From assembly GCA_021800745.1 (NCBI GenBank), contig JAJYYS010000082.1, forward strand, positions 1 through 7,126: DNA of 7,126 bases. Reading direction: 5' to 3'. Below, in pieces: positions 6,123-7,126 of the stretch. The position numbers and the translations under genes are program-made. The notes beneath the pieces were generated by a model. That model made no database searches. It saw nothing but the letters and a program-made list of their open reading frames with translations, and was not told where the DNA came from. The stretch's first letter is position 1. The number at the start of each line of letters is the position of its first letter. This stretch comes from a bacterium. GTDB taxonomy: Bacteria; SZUA-79; Acidulodesulfobacterales; Acidulodesulfobacteraceae.

Positions 6123-6151
6123 ATTATAACATAAATATTGAAATCTTTGAA
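6123..6151 (-). promoter_or_regulatory. Probable sigma70 promoter with extended -10 for the fmdB-like/ogt unit
   Basis: On the minus strand TTCAAA (6151-6146, four of six matches to the -35 consensus) lies 17 bases from a perfect TATAAT (6128-6123). The bases just before the -10 are TGT, making an extended -10 (TGnTATAAT). A start about seven bases downstream, near 6116, would give a leader of some 34 bases that contains the AGGAGG ribosome site. The surrounding DNA is very AT-rich, so chance matches are easy, but spacing and the TG element raise confidence. Confidence 0.6.
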
Positions 6152-6157
6152 TATGAT

Positions 6158-6182
6158 TTTACATAGTTTACATATTTGCGTA
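6158..6182 (+). repeat. Short direct repeats between the divergent genes
   Basis: TTTACATA occurs exactly twice, at 6158-6165 and 6167-6174, nine bases apart. A weaker third copy, TTTGCGTA (six of eight), follows at 6175-6182. The repeats sit upstream of the CRP-family gene and just upstream of the promoter for the minus-strand unit. They could be a regulator binding site read from one face of the helix at near-helical spacing. AT-rich composition makes short repeats common, so function is only suggested. Confidence 0.35.
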
Positions 6183-6197
6183 ATTTTATAATATAAT
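6167..6197 (+). promoter_or_regulatory. Possible promoter for the CRP-family regulator
   Basis: TTTACA (6167-6172) could serve as a -35 and TATAAT (6192-6197) as a -10, with a 19-base spacer, longer than the best 17. Another TATAAT overlaps at 6187-6192, without a good -35. The region holds many TA-rich runs, so the exact elements are uncertain; a promoter somewhere in 6160-6200 is likely because the gene is divergent from its upstream neighbour. Confidence 0.35.
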
Positions 6198-6256
6198 ATA
6201 TAAAAATATATAAATAATTTGTTTTTATATAAATTTATCGGGGATTTATCTGCTTT

Positions 6257-6889
6257 ATGGAAAATATTCAAATGCTGGATTATTTTAAATCTTTAAGCGG
6301 CGATGTTTTGAACGATATTAAAGCCATGTTTAAGGAGGAGGATTATGAGGCGGGGGAAAATGTTTTTTTAGAAGGCGATAAATCAAAGGGCATATATTTT
6401 GTCGCAGAAGGGACGGTTAAGGTTTATAAGTCTTCCAAGGACGGCAGAGAGCAGATTCTTAAACTTATTTATCCCGGAGATTCGTTTAACGACGTAACCG
6501 TTTTCGTGAAAGACGTTAATCCCGCTTCTGCGGATGCGGTTACGGACGTAAAATTATATTTATTATCCCGCGAAAGCATGGTCGGCTTGATTTACAAACA
6601 TCCCGAAGTATCTTTAAACATAATAAGAAGCATGGCGGAAAAATTAAGATATCTGACGAGCACCATAGAAGACCTTTCGCTGAAACATACGCAGGAGAGA
6701 ATCGCGAAAATACTCCTTTTATTCGAGGGCAAGAAACTGAGCCAGAAAATAATTGCCGATATCGCCGGAACGGCAAGAGAAGTGGTTTCCCGGGCGCTGA
6801 AGGATTTTGCGTCCCAAAATATTATAAAATTAGACAAAAGGGATATTATTATACTCGACAAGAAAAAGCTTGAGGATTTAGGCGAGTAG
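6257..6889 (+). CDS. CRP/FNR-superfamily transcriptional regulator
   Basis: The protein has 210 residues with an N-terminal cyclic-nucleotide-binding-like beta-roll (about 5-115), a long dimerisation helix (about 117-145) and a C-terminal winged helix-turn-helix (about 146-203). Landmarks are FLEGDKSKGIYFVAEGTVKVY (the beta-roll core), LIYPGDSFNDV, and the recognition helix AREVVSRALKDF (173-184), with the R-E-V-x-R pattern of this superfamily. It has no cysteine, so it is not an FNR-type [4Fe-4S] oxygen sensor. The phosphate-binding cassette, FNDVTVFVKDVNPASADAV, lacks the arginine that binds cAMP phosphate, so cAMP is an unlikely ligand. The effector is unknown. The ATG at 6257 has only a weak GGGG (6240-6243) thirteen bases upstream. 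It is divergent from the fmdB-like gene and may control it or itself. A link to the nif genes cannot be shown. Confidence 0.92.
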   Translation: MENIQMLDYFKSLSGDVLNDIKAMFKEEDYEAGENVFLEGDKSKGIYFVAEGTVKVYKSSKDGREQILKLIYPGDSFNDVTVFVKDVNPASADAVTDVKLYLLSRESMVGLIYKHPEVSLNIIRSMAEKLRYLTSTIEDLSLKHTQERIAKILLLFEGKKLSQKIIADIAGTAREVVSRALKDFASQNIIKLDKRDIIILDKKKLEDLGE

Positions 6890-6903
6890 CGTAAATTTTA
6901 TCG

Positions 6904-7126
6904 ATGCGGATTATAGCCGGTTCATTAAAGGGGAGGAAGATTCCCAACGTATTTGATATAAAAAATATTTCCCCCTCGTCCGATTTCTTAAAAGGAGCGC
7001 TTTTCAACATAATAGGAAGAGATATAGAAGGCAGGGTTTTTTGCGATTTATACGCGGGAACCGGCAATGTCGGTTTCGAGGCGATTTCGAGAGGGGCGGC
7101 TTTCTGTATTTTCGTCGAAACATCTC
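6904..7126 (+). CDS. rsmD: 16S rRNA (guanine(966)-N2)-methyltransferase RsmD, N-terminal part (runs off window)
   Basis: RsmD methylates G966 of 16S rRNA in the small ribosomal subunit using S-adenosylmethionine. The visible 74 residues begin MRIIAGSLKGRKIP, the typical RsmD N-terminus. ALFNIIG (32-38) and the SAM-binding motif I, DLYAGTGNVGFEA (48-60), with acidic D48 and the GTG turn, follow. ISRGAA and FVE (acidic E72, expected at the SAM ribose) come next. The usual TRPT.DRV segment before ALFN is here ISPSSDFLKG, a notable divergence. The start lies 14 bases after the CRP-family gene with no clear ribosome site. That spacing suggests cotranscription. The catalytic NPPY motif lies beyond the window edge, so activity cannot be judged. 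Confidence 0.88.
   Translation, partial: MRIIAGSLKGRKIPNVFDIKNISPSSDFLKGALFNIIGRDIEGRVFCDLYAGTGNVGFEAISRGAAFCIFVETS

Noticed and set aside
6224..6233. Palindrome TTTATATAAA upstream of the CRP-family gene as an operator.
   Set aside because: Only ten bases, all A/T, in a very AT-rich region, and it does not extend outward symmetrically.
1..7126. CRISPR arrays, tRNA or rRNA genes, insertion sequences.
   Set aside because: I saw no regular spacer-repeat units, no cloverleaf or rRNA-like stretch, and no transposase or terminal inverted repeats.

Overview
The window is the 3' part of a molybdenum nitrogenase (nif) operon on the + strand, followed by a short unrelated stretch. It looks bacterial: the DNA is AT-rich, several genes have Shine-Dalgarno sites (for example AAGGAGG before the first PII gene), one sigma70-type promoter is visible, and the window ends in a bacterial rsmD. 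A NifI1/NifI2 pair is typical of anaerobic diazotrophs and methanogens. Together with a REC-ANTAR regulator inside the nif operon, this suggests an anaerobic, deltaproteobacterium-like or similar deep-branching lineage. That placement is a guess from gene content, not a phylogenetic result.

Layout. Positions 1-734 hold the C-terminal half of nifK, cut by the window edge. It is followed by nifE (773-2128), nifN (2148-3437), nifX (3475-3858), a response regulator with a C-terminal ANTAR RNA-binding domain (3862-4467), nifI1 (4499-4816) and nifI2 (4846-5253). All seven run the same way with gaps of 3 to 38 bases and no convincing terminator between them, so they are probably one transcript. On the opposite strand an fmdB-like zinc-ribbon gene (6082-5795) and an O6-alkylguanine-DNA alkyltransferase gene (5774-5238) form a two-gene unit, whose end overlaps the end of nifI2 by 16 bases. 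A 174-base AT-rich divergent intergenic region (6083-6256) separates this unit from a CRP/FNR-superfamily regulator (6257-6889). A partial rsmD (from 6904) runs off the window. No stretch over 300 bases lacks a gene.

How the genes work together. NifK is the beta subunit of dinitrogenase. NifE-NifN is the scaffold on which FeMo-co matures, and NifX carries cofactor intermediates. The ANTAR protein probably controls transcription elongation (antitermination) of nif or nitrogen genes, as the ANTAR regulator GnfR does in Geobacter. NifI1-NifI2 are PII-like proteins that switch dinitrogenase off post-translationally when ammonium is available. The operon tail is therefore a regulatory cassette that pairs an RNA-level switch with an enzyme-level switch.

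The most interesting points are the ANTAR regulator embedded between nifX and nifI1, the placement of nifI1-nifI2 after nifENX rather than between nifH and nifD, and a GC-rich hairpin in nifX mRNA whose six-base loop happens to match the ANTAR recognition rule (A at 1, G at 4). The last may be coincidence.
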